This document shows positions 1-5,921 of a stretch of 6,703 bases of DNA, in pieces. Position numbers and translations under genes: made by a program. The stretch is from the NCBI GenBank assembly GCA_028687525.1, contig JAQTZX010000080.1, forward strand, positions 1 to 6,703, read 5' to 3'. The notes under the pieces are model-generated. The model was given only the letters and a program-made list of their open reading frames with translations, ran no database searches and was not told where the DNA came from. The DNA comes from Candidatus Omnitrophota bacterium. Its GTDB lineage: Bacteria; Omnitrophota; Gorgyraeia; Gygaellales; Profunditerraquicolaceae. The first letter of the stretch is position 1; every line of letters starts with the position of its first letter.

Positions 1-431
1 GCGGGGACGATGTGGAGGCGATTAAACAGGGGTTGCGGGACGGAACTATAGACGTTATCGCTTCCGATCACGCTCCTCACACCGAGAATGAGAAAGCGGT
101 TGAATTCGACCGTGCGGAGTTCGGGGTTATCGGGCTGGAAACCGAGCTGGCGGTCAGCATAACGGCGTTAGTGCATCCCGGATTGCTGACATGGGGCGAG
201 TGCATAGGAAAATTGACGATTAATCCGTCGCGCATATTGGGCATACCCGCAGGGACGCTGGGAATCGGGAAAACGGCGGATCTGGCCATCATCGATCCCG
301 ATAAAGAATGGGAGGTGAAGAAAGAGGGGCTTATTTCAAAATCGAAAAATTCCGCGTTCTTAGGCGCGCGCTTGCGGAGTACGGTAGAATATACGATTTG
401 CGGCGGAGAGGTTATGAAATGGAATTTATAG
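1..431 (+). CDS. pyrC: Dihydroorotase, C-terminal part (5' end outside window)
   Basis: Zinc amidohydrolase that cyclises N-carbamoyl-L-aspartate to dihydroorotate, the third step of de novo pyrimidine synthesis, in the cytoplasm. The reading frame is open from the window edge and about 142 C-terminal residues are visible. It shows the class I dihydroorotase signature IDVIASDHAPHTENEK, whose Asp (DHAPH) is the catalytic base in the family. It is followed by GVIGLETELA, the LTINPSRILGIPAGTLGIGKTADLAI segment of the barrel-to-beta-sandwich junction, and a closing beta strand ending TICGGEVMKWNL. The stop is TAG at 429-431. A GTG at 12-14 is an internal Val codon, not a start, because homology continues upstream of it. 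The last 13 bp overlap the next gene, so the two are probably co-transcribed and translationally coupled. Identification is strong; only the missing N-terminus prevents checking the first zinc ligands. Confidence 0.95.
   Translation, partial: GDDVEAIKQGLRDGTIDVIASDHAPHTENEKAVEFDRAEFGVIGLETELAVSITALVHPGLLTWGECIGKLTINPSRILGIPAGTLGIGKTADLAIIDPDKEWEVKKEGLISKSKNSAFLGARLRSTVEYTICGGEVMKWNL
405..411 (+). promoter_or_regulatory. Shine-Dalgarno site deciding the endonuclease Q start
   Basis: GGAGAGG lies 7 nt before the ATG at 419, inside the 3' end of pyrC. It supports ATG 419 over the longer open frame that extends back to 308, whose extra 37 residues are only pyrC sequence read out of frame. Confidence 0.85.
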
Positions 432-1699
432 CCGATTTTCACATTCATTCCAGATATTCACGGGCCACCTCCCGGGATATGGATACCAGGCATATTGCCG
501 AATGGGCAAGGCTTAAAGGGATCACCCTTATGGGCTCGGGTGATTTCACCCACCATCTTTGGCTTGAAGAGTTGAAAAATAATCTGGAAGATTTGGGTAA
601 TGGCTTGTTTCTGTATCGGCCCGGAACAACAGGAGCGCCGGCAGGGCCTTCCGGTAAAAAAGAGGTGTATTTTATCCTTACTGCCGAGATCAGCAGTATT
701 TATTCGAAGAACGGACGCGGATACCGGGTGCACAATCTTATTTTTGCCCCTTCTTTCAAGACGGTGGATCGGATAAACGAAGTGTTAAGCCGTGTCGGGA
801 ACCTGGCCAGCGACGGAAGGCCGATACTTGGCCTTGATGTCGAAGAATTGGCGCGCATTGTATTCGACATCGACGAAAACTGCATGATCGTTCCCGGCCA
901 TATATGGACCCCGTGGTTCTCTCTTTTCGGTTCAATGTCCGGATTTGACCGGGTCGGGGACTGTTTTGGTTCCCATACCGCAAAAATTTTTGCGCTGGAA
1001 ACCGGATTATCCAGCGATCCGGCCATGAACTGGCGGTTATCGTCTTTGGATTCATTCAGTCTGATCAGCAATTCCGACAGTCACAGCCCGGGCAAGATCG
1101 GACGGGAAGCCAATGTGTTCAACTGCGAGCTGGATTACAAGACTATCCGGGAAGTGTTGAAAACAAAAGACAGGAAACGATTTCTCTACACCATTGAGTT
1201 TTTTCCCGAAGAGGGAAAATATCATTTTGACGGTCACCGGTTGTGCGGGGTTCGTTTCTCGCCTTCGGAGACCAGGGCGCATAAGGGTATCTGCCCTAAA
1301 TGCAAAAAACCGCTGACCGTGGGCGTAATGAACAGGGTTGAGCAGCTTGCCGACAGGCCGGAAGGTTTTGTCCCTCCGGGTGCCGTCCCGTTTAAGAATT
1401 TGGTGCCTTTGGAAGAAGTGATTGCCGAGGCCAAAGGTTTAAGCAAGGGATCTTTAAGCGCCGCCCGGGATTATTTAAGCCTGGTCGCGAAATACGGGAC
1501 GGAATTCAATATCCTGCTTAATCTTTCGAAAGAGGATTTACTGAGCGGATTCCCTAAAGCCGTTGCCGAAGGTATTATCAAAACCAGAGAAGGCAGGTTG
1601 ACTATCAATCCCGGCTTTGACGGAGAATACGGCACTATTTCCATATTCGGGGACGACAAAGGAGACGCCGGATCCGAAAAACAATTAAGTTTGTTTTAA
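419..1699 (+). CDS. Endonuclease Q (EndoQ) family PHP-domain DNA repair nuclease
   Basis: Characterised EndoQ enzymes nick DNA 5' to deaminated bases (uracil, hypoxanthine, xanthine) and abasic sites. The 426-residue product is of typical family length. The PHP metal-site motifs are in order: DFHIHSRYS (His8, His10), GSGDFTH (Asp42), LTAEISSIYSK (Glu90), GYRVHNL (His105), the family hallmark GHIWTPWFSLFGSMSGFD (His161), FALETGLSSDPAMNWRLS (Glu194) and SNSDSHSPG (Asp220, His222). A Zn-binding segment follows, with Cys276 and CPKC (292-295) before KPLTVGVMNRVEQLADRPEG; the fourth ligand is unclear. The C-terminal part (about 335-390) contains a helix-hairpin-helix-like segment around FPKAVAEGIIKTREG. 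The last residues are KQLSLF after a flexible GDDKGDAGSE linker, matching the bacterial sliding-clamp motif. The gene overlaps pyrC by 13 bp. The family call is near certain; substrate range is inferred from homologues, and some family members are annotated only as TIGR00375-type proteins. Confidence 0.93.
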   Translation: MEFIADFHIHSRYSRATSRDMDTRHIAEWARLKGITLMGSGDFTHHLWLEELKNNLEDLGNGLFLYRPGTTGAPAGPSGKKEVYFILTAEISSIYSKNGRGYRVHNLIFAPSFKTVDRINEVLSRVGNLASDGRPILGLDVEELARIVFDIDENCMIVPGHIWTPWFSLFGSMSGFDRVGDCFGSHTAKIFALETGLSSDPAMNWRLSSLDSFSLISNSDSHSPGKIGREANVFNCELDYKTIREVLKTKDRKRFLYTIEFFPEEGKYHFDGHRLCGVRFSPSETRAHKGICPKCKKPLTVGVMNRVEQLADRPEGFVPPGAVPFKNLVPLEEVIAEAKGLSKGSLSAARDYLSLVAKYGTEFNILLNLSKEDLLSGFPKAVAEGIIKTREGRLTINPGFDGEYGTISIFGDDKGDAGSEKQLSLF

Positions 1700-1748
1700 A
1701 TTCCGCTTGAGTTTTCAGCCGGGAAGTGTTAATCTATTATTCCTTCGA

Positions 1749-1820
1749 TATGTTTTTAACAGCGGTCTGCCGAAGGCAGACACGCGTGTCGAAAAAGGAA
1801 CGAGCGCTGTTAAAAACATA
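1749..1820. repeat. 72-bp element with perfect 16-bp terminal inverted repeats
   Basis: The left arm TATGTTTTTAACAGCG (1749-1764) is exactly repeated in reverse complement at 1805-1820. The arms enclose a 7-bp hairpin with a GAA loop (1765-1771 with 1775-1781) and an overlapping 12-bp palindrome GACACGCGTGTC (1779-1790). The shape fits a small non-autonomous inverted-repeat element, or a large RNA/DNA cruciform after the nuclease gene. There is no coding capacity. The TA ends could be a duplicated target, but that cannot be told apart from the repeat itself. Confidence 0.7.
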
Positions 1821-1846
1821 GGAAAGGGGATGACAGCGACCGAGCG

Positions 1847-1866
1847 CCTGCCTGCCGGCAGGCAGG
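1847..1866. repeat. Perfect 20-bp GC-rich palindrome
   Basis: The half-site CCTGCCTGCC (1847-1856) is followed directly by its reverse complement (1857-1866), with no spacer. It is itself built from a repeated CCTG/CAGG word. Palindromes of this type recur between genes in some uncultured bacterial genomes (recalled, not checked). With no loop it would form a hairpin only by opening the central bases. Confidence 0.75.
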
Positions 1867-1889
1867 ATTTCTGCGAGGGAGCGCCGGAA

Positions 1890-1908
1890 GGGGAAACGCA
1901 GTTTCCCC
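1890..1908 (+). repeat. 8-bp stem with GCA loop
   Basis: GGGGAAAC (1890-1897) pairs perfectly with GTTTCCCC (1901-1908) around a 3-nt loop. The sequence after it (TATGGGGAGCG) has no T-tract, so it is not a good intrinsic terminator. It is probably part of the palindromic repeat cluster. Confidence 0.55.
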
Positions 1909-2012
1909 TATGGGGAGCGAGCGTCCCAAAATAGCGAAATAAGCATTAGCGGAAGCGCGAGAGCGTGACCAGGTTCACTATTACAAGCATTGCCCAGTCT
2001 ATAGCGAGCGAC

Positions 2013-2096
2013 GCGGGGGTGGCGGAATTGGCAGACGCGACAGTTTGAGGGGCTGTTGGCCGCAAGGTTGTGAGGGTTCAACTCCCTCCCTCCGCA
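2013..2096 (+). tRNA. tRNA-Leu (anticodon GAG)
   Basis: This 84-nt class II tRNA folds completely. The acceptor is GCGGGGG (2013-2019) with CCTCCGC (2089-2095) and discriminator A (2096). The D arm contains GGCGGAATTGGCAGACGC. The anticodon stem ACAGT/GCTGT (2040-2044, 2052-2056) closes the loop TTGAGGG, with GAG at 2047-2049. A long variable arm with a GCAA loop spans about 2057-2071. The T arm is GAGGG TTCAACT CCCTC (2072-2088). The long variable arm and the GAG anticodon agree on leucine (CUC/CUU codons). CCA is not encoded (ATTA follows), so a CCA-adding enzyme is required. Confidence 0.95.
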
Positions 2097-2125
2097 TTAG
2101 ATTGTAAGGTTTCCCCGAAAGGAAT

Positions 2126-2202
2126 AAAAAAAAGGGGACGGTTCTATTTTTTCGATTGCTTCGTACGAAGCAGAAGAAAAATAGAACCGTCCCCTTTTTT
2201 TA
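2126..2202. repeat. REP-like long inverted repeat (GGGGACGGTTCTA type)
   Basis: The left arm 2127-2151 (A-tract, GGGGACGGTTCTA, T-tract) is a perfect 25-bp reverse complement of 2177-2201. Between the arms lies a second palindrome, TGCTTCGTACGAAGCA (2157-2172). The arm word GGGGACGGTTCT resembles dispersed palindromes that accompany REP-associated tyrosine transposases in many bacteria (recalled, not checked). No transposase is present here. The right end runs into the stop codon (2200-2202) of the leftward response regulator gene. Confidence 0.8.
2127..2201. terminator. Probable bidirectional intrinsic terminator between tRNA-Leu and the signalling operon
   Basis: The very stable stem is flanked by eight A on the left (2126-2133) and seven T on the right (2195-2201). 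Transcripts from either direction therefore end in a hairpin followed by a U-tract. It lies between two convergent units: tRNA-Leu, which ends 30 nt to its left, and the response regulator gene, whose stop codon is in its right edge. Confidence 0.65.
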
Positions 2203-3135
2203 TCTTTCTCCGGCGCGCTGGTCTTTAACGTAGTTGCTTCTTTCCAGGCGTTTAGCAAAGGCTTTTAATTCTGCGCCTATTTCACCTATTTGGACAACGT
2301 GGTCGATCTTCCGGTATTCATTCGAAACCACGCCTATGGAGATAGAAAGAAGCGGGACTTTTACTTCGTTGCCTTTCCGGTCATGGGCAAAGATACAGCC
2401 GTTTTTTCTGTCTGTTTCGTTGTAAAAAAGAGGGGCGGCTTGTTCAAACTGTTTAATGACGGTTTGGCATAGGTCGTCCACACGTTGAGTCGTCGTGATG
2501 ATCACATAGTCGTCTCCGCCGATGTGTCCCACAAAATCATCCGGGTTTCCTTTCTCCTGCGTGACGCGTATTAAAATGCGCGCAGTCTCCCGGATAACAT
2601 CATCGCCGTGTTCAAAACCGTATGTATCGTTGTAGGCTTTGAATTTATCCAGGTCCAAATAACATACGGCGAAAGGTTTTCCGTTCTCCATCCGGCGGGA
2701 GAGTTCCTCTAAGATGGATACGTTCCCGGGCAGGCGCGTCAAAGGGTTTGCTTCCAGGTCAATTTCCGAGCGCCTGAGCACCATACGGATACGGGCAAGC
2801 AGCTCTTTAGGCTCAAACGGTTTTACCACATAGTCGTCCGCGCCCGCGTCCAAGCCGTCGACTTTATCATTTACCTCTCCTTTACCGGTAACCATTATTA
2901 CCGGCAAATGCCTCAGCAAAATATCTTTTTTAACTGTATGACAGACTTCTAATCCGTTCATGAGGGGCATCTGGTAGTCAACCAACACGAGGTCCGGCGA
3001 TTTGGAAGCGATAGCCTTAAGCGCTTCTTCCCCGTTGGACGCCTCAGTTACTTCATAGTTTTCTCCCTCCAAGGTCAAGCGGAGTACATCGCGTATGTCA
3101 GGATCATCATCAACAACCAGTATTTTGATTGCCAT
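2200..3135 (-). CDS. REC-GGDEF response regulator with degenerate GGDDY site
   Basis: Output protein of the two-component system, 311 residues, cytoplasmic. The N-terminal receiver (1-125) has the acidic pocket Asp9-Asp11 (VVDDDPD), phosphoacceptor Asp53 (LVDYQMP), Thr83 and Lys105 (VVKPFEP). The GGDEF-like domain (127-300) starts NPLTRLPGN and keeps YLDLDKFKAYND (Asp161, Asp163, Asn169). Its signature, however, is GGDDY (206-210) in FVGHIGGDDYVIIT, and the residues where an RxxD inhibitory site would sit read NPDD. This variant, with a C-terminal AELK..AK..S.YV.D.R pattern, resembles a recurring GGDEF subgroup known from other response regulators (recalled). It may bind nucleotide or c-di-GMP rather than make it; cyclase activity is uncertain. 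ATG 3135 is chosen because AAGAGG (3141-3146) sits 5 nt upstream. It is the last gene of the FIST-kinase-regulator operon, 48 nt after the kinase. Confidence 0.92.
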   Translation of the reverse strand: MAIKILVVDDDPDIRDVLRLTLEGENYEVTEASNGEEALKAIASKSPDLVLVDYQMPLMNGLEVCHTVKKDILLRHLPVIMVTGKGEVNDKVDGLDAGADDYVVKPFEPKELLARIRMVLRRSEIDLEANPLTRLPGNVSILEELSRRMENGKPFAVCYLDLDKFKAYNDTYGFEHGDDVIRETARILIRVTQEKGNPDDFVGHIGGDDYVIITTTQRVDDLCQTVIKQFEQAAPLFYNETDRKNGCIFAHDRKGNEVKVPLLSISIGVVSNEYRKIDHVVQIGEIGAELKAFAKRLERSNYVKDQRAGER

Positions 3136-3183
3136 AAACGCCTCTTATTTATTATTCCGGTGTGCGGTATGCAAATTCCCGGT

Positions 3184-4659
3184 TTATATGTGCGGCAAAG
3201 TGAAGCTGAACGTCGAACCTTCACCGGTCTTGCTCTGTACCCAGATTTTTCCTTTATGGGCTTCGATTATGTTTTTTACCAGGGATAGGCCAAGGCCGGT
3301 TCCTTTAACCTGCATGTTGACAGCGTTGTCCACGCGGTAAAATTCGTTGAATATCTTTTCCAGGGCGTCCGCGGGTATCCCGCATCCGGTATCGTTGATA
3401 TCAACCTGGACCCCGCCTATAATTTTATGGACGAACACGCTGATCCGCCCGTTTTTAGGCGTAAATTTGACCGCGTTATTTATAAGATTGATAAATACGC
3501 GTTTTATCTGAATAATGTCGATCAGCACATGGGGGATATCTTCTCCTATATGTGAGGATAACTCGATCTGTTTTTCCTTGCATTGCACCGACAGGAGATC
3601 CAGTGTTTCTTCGACGATCCTTTTGAGTCCCGCCGGCTCCTGCTTCATGGTTACCTTCCCCGATTCAATCCGAGCGATATCCAGAAGGTCGTTTACCAGC
3701 TGGACAAGTTCATCGCTGTGTTTGTTCAGCTTTTCTATCCTCAACCGGGCGTCCTCGGGCAGTATCCCCAGTTTGCCGCTGCTTAATATTGCCGCATATC
3801 CTTTGATGGATGTCAGCGGTGCCCGGAGTTCGTGAGCGACGCTGGAGACAAAGTCGCTTTTTCGTCTGCTGATCGTTTCTTTTTCTTCAAGGGCCTGGGT
3901 TAATTCCCGCGTTCTTTCTTCCACGCGCTTTTCCAGTTCCTGCTGAGTGCGCCATGTTTTTTCGAAAAGGCGGGCATTTTCCAGGGATTGTCCGAGTTGG
4001 TTGGAGAGGATGGTAATCAGCTCCTCGTCTCCTTCGGTAATCGGGACATCGAGTGTTTCCGTTCCCACCAGGAGAAAGCCTTTATTTCCTTCTTTAGCCG
4101 GAATGGGCGATATGATAAAGGAAGTAACCCCGAATGCTTTGTTTATTTCTTCCCGCACCATTAATCCTTCAGGCATGGAAAAAGAAGAAAGGGTTTTTTC
4201 CCGTTTGATGATATCAACCCAGAACTCCCGGTTTTTTTCCAGGAAGGTTTCTATTCTCTCCAATTCATTCTGCGGGAACCCGAGATGGATTTTGGTGGTA
4301 AACTTCGGTTCTTTTTCGTCAAAGGAGACGGCGATGGATTTCTCAAAGCCGAGTTCTTTTACGGTATCCATCTCAATGCTTTTATAGATCAGGCGTTCCT
4401 CCAGAGAGGTGCTTATTGACCGCGATATTTTTTGCAGGACATACAACCCGATTATTTTTTTGTCGAGTTCCTCCTGGGTTTTGTTCAATTCGATGTCCGT
4501 GCGCACGACAAGTTTTGCCTGTTCGTCCACTTCGTCGACCGTGCGCCTTAGTTTATCGATTTCGATCTGTTCTTGTTTGATCTTGTCGCTTTTGGAAGTC
4601 AGGAGAAATCCCAAATACAGGGCCGCGAACAGAAAAAATATTGCCAGAAAAGCAAACAC
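3184..4659 (-). CDS. Membrane-anchored GAF-domain sensor histidine kinase
   Basis: Sensor kinase of 491 residues. One N-terminal transmembrane helix (about 1-21, FAFLAIFFLFAALYLGFLL) is followed by a coiled coil (24-70), a GAF-like sensor region (about 70-235) and a second coiled coil (233-265). The transmitter is complete: HisKA H-box SSVAHELRAPLTSIKGY with His276 as phosphorylation site, N-box FINLINNAVKFTP (Asn391-Asn395), G1 DTGCGIP (423-429), F-box FYRVDN and G2 GTGLGLSL (453-460). It has no periplasmic domain, so sensing is probably intracellular through GAF and partners. The start is GTG, 2 nt after the FIST stop codon, with a GGAGG 6 nt upstream; the hydrophobic anchor begins immediately, which fits this start. 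Its probable partners are the FIST protein upstream and the REC-GGDEF protein downstream. The signal sensed is not visible from sequence. Confidence 0.95.
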   Translation of the reverse strand: MFAFLAIFFLFAALYLGFLLTSKSDKIKQEQIEIDKLRRTVDEVDEQAKLVVRTDIELNKTQEELDKKIIGLYVLQKISRSISTSLEERLIYKSIEMDTVKELGFEKSIAVSFDEKEPKFTTKIHLGFPQNELERIETFLEKNREFWVDIIKREKTLSSFSMPEGLMVREEINKAFGVTSFIISPIPAKEGNKGFLLVGTETLDVPITEGDEELITILSNQLGQSLENARLFEKTWRTQQELEKRVEERTRELTQALEEKETISRRKSDFVSSVAHELRAPLTSIKGYAAILSSGKLGILPEDARLRIEKLNKHSDELVQLVNDLLDIARIESGKVTMKQEPAGLKRIVEETLDLLSVQCKEKQIELSSHIGEDIPHVLIDIIQIKRVFINLINNAVKFTPKNGRISVFVHKIIGGVQVDINDTGCGIPADALEKIFNEFYRVDNAVNMQVKGTGLGLSLVKNIIEAHKGKIWVQSKTGEGSTFSFTLPHI

Positions 4660-4661
4660 GC

Positions 4662-5870
4662 CTATCCTCCGATAATTACTATGGTCACGGTTTGATTATG
4701 AAAATACAGTTGTCCCCGGTAGGCGGATTCGCGTAACGGGGCGAGCTCTCCCGATGTATATACTCCGGTGATCGGGATCTCTGTTCCCAGGACCGCTTTG
4801 ATTATTTCGATTTCTTTTCCGGCAAGCCTTTTAAGAAGATTGTACCGGGAAAAAGAACTGAATACCAGGGCGAATTGTTTTATCTGTTGTTTCTTGTAGC
4901 CCATTATAGGGCCGGAAAAATTTCCGGCTGCTTCTTTCGCTGCCTGTCGTGCCGCTTCCAGGCAGGTTTCGATTGTCCCGATCATGATGCGGATCGGGGT
5001 GCCTTCAGGGACATTCCCCTGGCAGATGAAAGATCCGTCGTTCTCTATGGATACGATATTCCTCAATAGGTATTCTTCTTCTCCGGGGATATTCAGCCCA
5101 ATAGGATATAAAATCGAAATATGTTTTAATTCTCTTTTTAGTTTCGAAACCTCGATCCCCAGATAATCGGCGTATAGCTGTACCGCGGGCTGGTCGTCAA
5201 TTGTCGATACTACATTGCCGACCGATGAGGTTACGGTATGAGGTCTTCCCAGCGGTTTCCATCCGTGTTTTGTTCCGATCCCGAAGTTTATCTTTCCTCC
5301 CCAGACCATCCCTACGCAGGCATCGGTAAAAGCCTCTTGATTCAAATACAGGTGTGTCCGCAATGCGTGTATGGGGTCGGTCAGGAAGGCTCCGATGAGA
5401 GGGAAGCTTCTACCCAGTTTTTCCTGCAGTCCATATGCGAAATTAGAGCTCTCTCCCATTGACCCGTTGTAAAAAACGGTGCTGAAACTGCGCGGAATAT
5501 TATGAAGCCCGGTAATCAATTTTTCTCCCAGGTTTTCTCCCGCCCGCATGCTTTCTTTGGAACTCAAGTTATCGGAATACGACGAATGGATATACATTTC
5601 ATCGGACAGGCGGATAAGCAGCAGGCTTAATCCGTGCTGTTGTATTCCGTGGGAGGAAATGATCCCTGTCCCGCTGGAACCGATTATGGTAATCCCGGGC
5701 ATAAGGCCGGCGATGGTTTTCAGGATACTGCTGTAAGAAAAGTCACCGGAGGCGAAAACTATCGAAATATCCGCGGTTTCGCTCCCAAGCCCTGCCTTTG
5801 CCTGCCGCAACGCTTCTTTGACAGCCACCAGGGGATTTTTATCCAAGCTTGTTCCAAGGCCGATATCCAT
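4662..5870 (-). CDS. FIST N/FIST C domain signal-sensing protein
   Basis: Stand-alone cytoplasmic sensor of 402 residues, without signal peptide or membrane segment. FIST domains are predicted small-ligand sensors, and one branch (NosP) binds heme and nitric oxide. The FIST_N region (about 30-225) shows ADISIVFAS, then PGITIIGSSGTGIIS, and ends GIGTKHGWKPLGRPHTVTSS..GNVVSTIDDQPA. FIST_C (about 228-395) shows SILYPIGLN, EEYLLRNIVSI, DGSFICQGNVPEG and the closing GVYTSGELAPL with YFHNQTVTIVIIGG. His391 in the FHN motif is one candidate ligand-binding residue. The N-terminal DIGLGTSLDKNP fits the family start, so ATG 5870 is retained although no Shine-Dalgarno precedes it: the promoter puts transcription start at or next to the ATG. 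It is first in the operon, with the kinase starting 2 nt after its stop. The ligand is unknown; the NosP-like role is inferred from gene order. Confidence 0.93.
   Translation of the reverse strand: MDIGLGTSLDKNPLVAVKEALRQAKAGLGSETADISIVFASGDFSYSSILKTIAGLMPGITIIGSSGTGIISSHGIQQHGLSLLLIRLSDEMYIHSSYSDNLSSKESMRAGENLGEKLITGLHNIPRSFSTVFYNGSMGESSNFAYGLQEKLGRSFPLIGAFLTDPIHALRTHLYLNQEAFTDACVGMVWGGKINFGIGTKHGWKPLGRPHTVTSSVGNVVSTIDDQPAVQLYADYLGIEVSKLKRELKHISILYPIGLNIPGEEEYLLRNIVSIENDGSFICQGNVPEGTPIRIMIGTIETCLEAARQAAKEAAGNFSGPIMGYKKQQIKQFALVFSSFSRYNLLKRLAGKEIEIIKAVLGTEIPITGVYTSGELAPLRESAYRGQLYFHNQTVTIVIIGG
4666..4670 (-). promoter_or_regulatory. Shine-Dalgarno site for the GTG-started histidine kinase
   Basis: GGAGG (minus strand) ends 6 nt before the GTG at 4659. 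It lies inside the last Gly-Gly codons of the FIST gene, so kinase translation is probably coupled to termination of the FIST protein. It decides the unusual GTG start. Confidence 0.85.
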
Positions 5871-5877
5871 GATAAAA

Positions 5878-5906
5878 AGTATATACTACCGACAGGGGAG
5901 CGTCAA
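5878..5906 (-). promoter_or_regulatory. Sigma70-type promoter of the FIST-kinase-regulator operon
   Basis: On the minus strand TTGACG (5906-5901) is followed after exactly 17 nt by TATACT (5883-5878), five of six consensus bases in each box. Only 7 nt separate the -10 box from the ATG at 5870. The expected start site is therefore the A of the ATG or the base before it, giving a leaderless or nearly leaderless mRNA. This agrees with the lack of a Shine-Dalgarno site. Confidence 0.75.
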
Positions 5907-5921
5907 TAAAATTATTGACGC
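5900..5921. repeat. Inverted repeat carrying both divergent -35 boxes (possible operator)
   Basis: GCGTCAATAA (5900-5909) and its perfect reverse complement TTATTGACGC (5912-5921) flank a 2-nt centre. Each arm contains the TTGACG -35 box of one of the two divergent promoters. The symmetry could be a dimeric regulator site, or simply paired promoter elements. Confidence 0.7.

Larger units (their letters stand above)
1700..2012 (+). other. Palindrome-rich intergenic region with no credible gene
   Basis: The 313 bases between the nuclease gene and tRNA-Leu hold several independent inverted repeats (1749-1820, 1765-1781, 1779-1790, 1847-1866, 1890-1908). They also hold scattered copies of a GAGCG word, for example in GGGAGCG at 1877-1883 and 1913-1919. 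One 75-codon frame (TTG at 1707 to 1934) crosses all the palindromes and shows no domain or codon pattern expected of a gene. No clear T-tract terminator follows the nuclease gene. No promoter for tRNA-Leu stands out: the best pair, TTCACT (1974-1979) and TCTATA (1998-2003), is weak. Confidence 0.7.

Noticed and set aside
308..418. N-terminal extension of the endonuclease Q frame
   Set aside because: The extra 37 residues lie within pyrC; the family N-terminus DFHIHSRYS and the GGAGAGG site support ATG 419.
700..1071. Minus-strand frames opposite the endonuclease Q gene
   Set aside because: They overlap conserved PHP motifs on the other strand and show no domain or ribosome-binding site.
1749..1908. 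CRISPR array
   Set aside because: The repeats are inverted and of different sequence, with no regular direct repeats or equal spacers.
1707..1934. 75-codon frame starting TTG on the + strand
   Set aside because: It crosses every palindrome of the intergenic region, has no Shine-Dalgarno site or domain, and its most notable peptide (LPAGRQ) comes straight from the 20-bp palindrome.
3947..4387. 146-codon frame on the + strand opposite the kinase
   Set aside because: It is antisense to the GAF region of a fully supported histidine kinase and is Ser-rich with no recognisable domain, as expected for a shadow frame.
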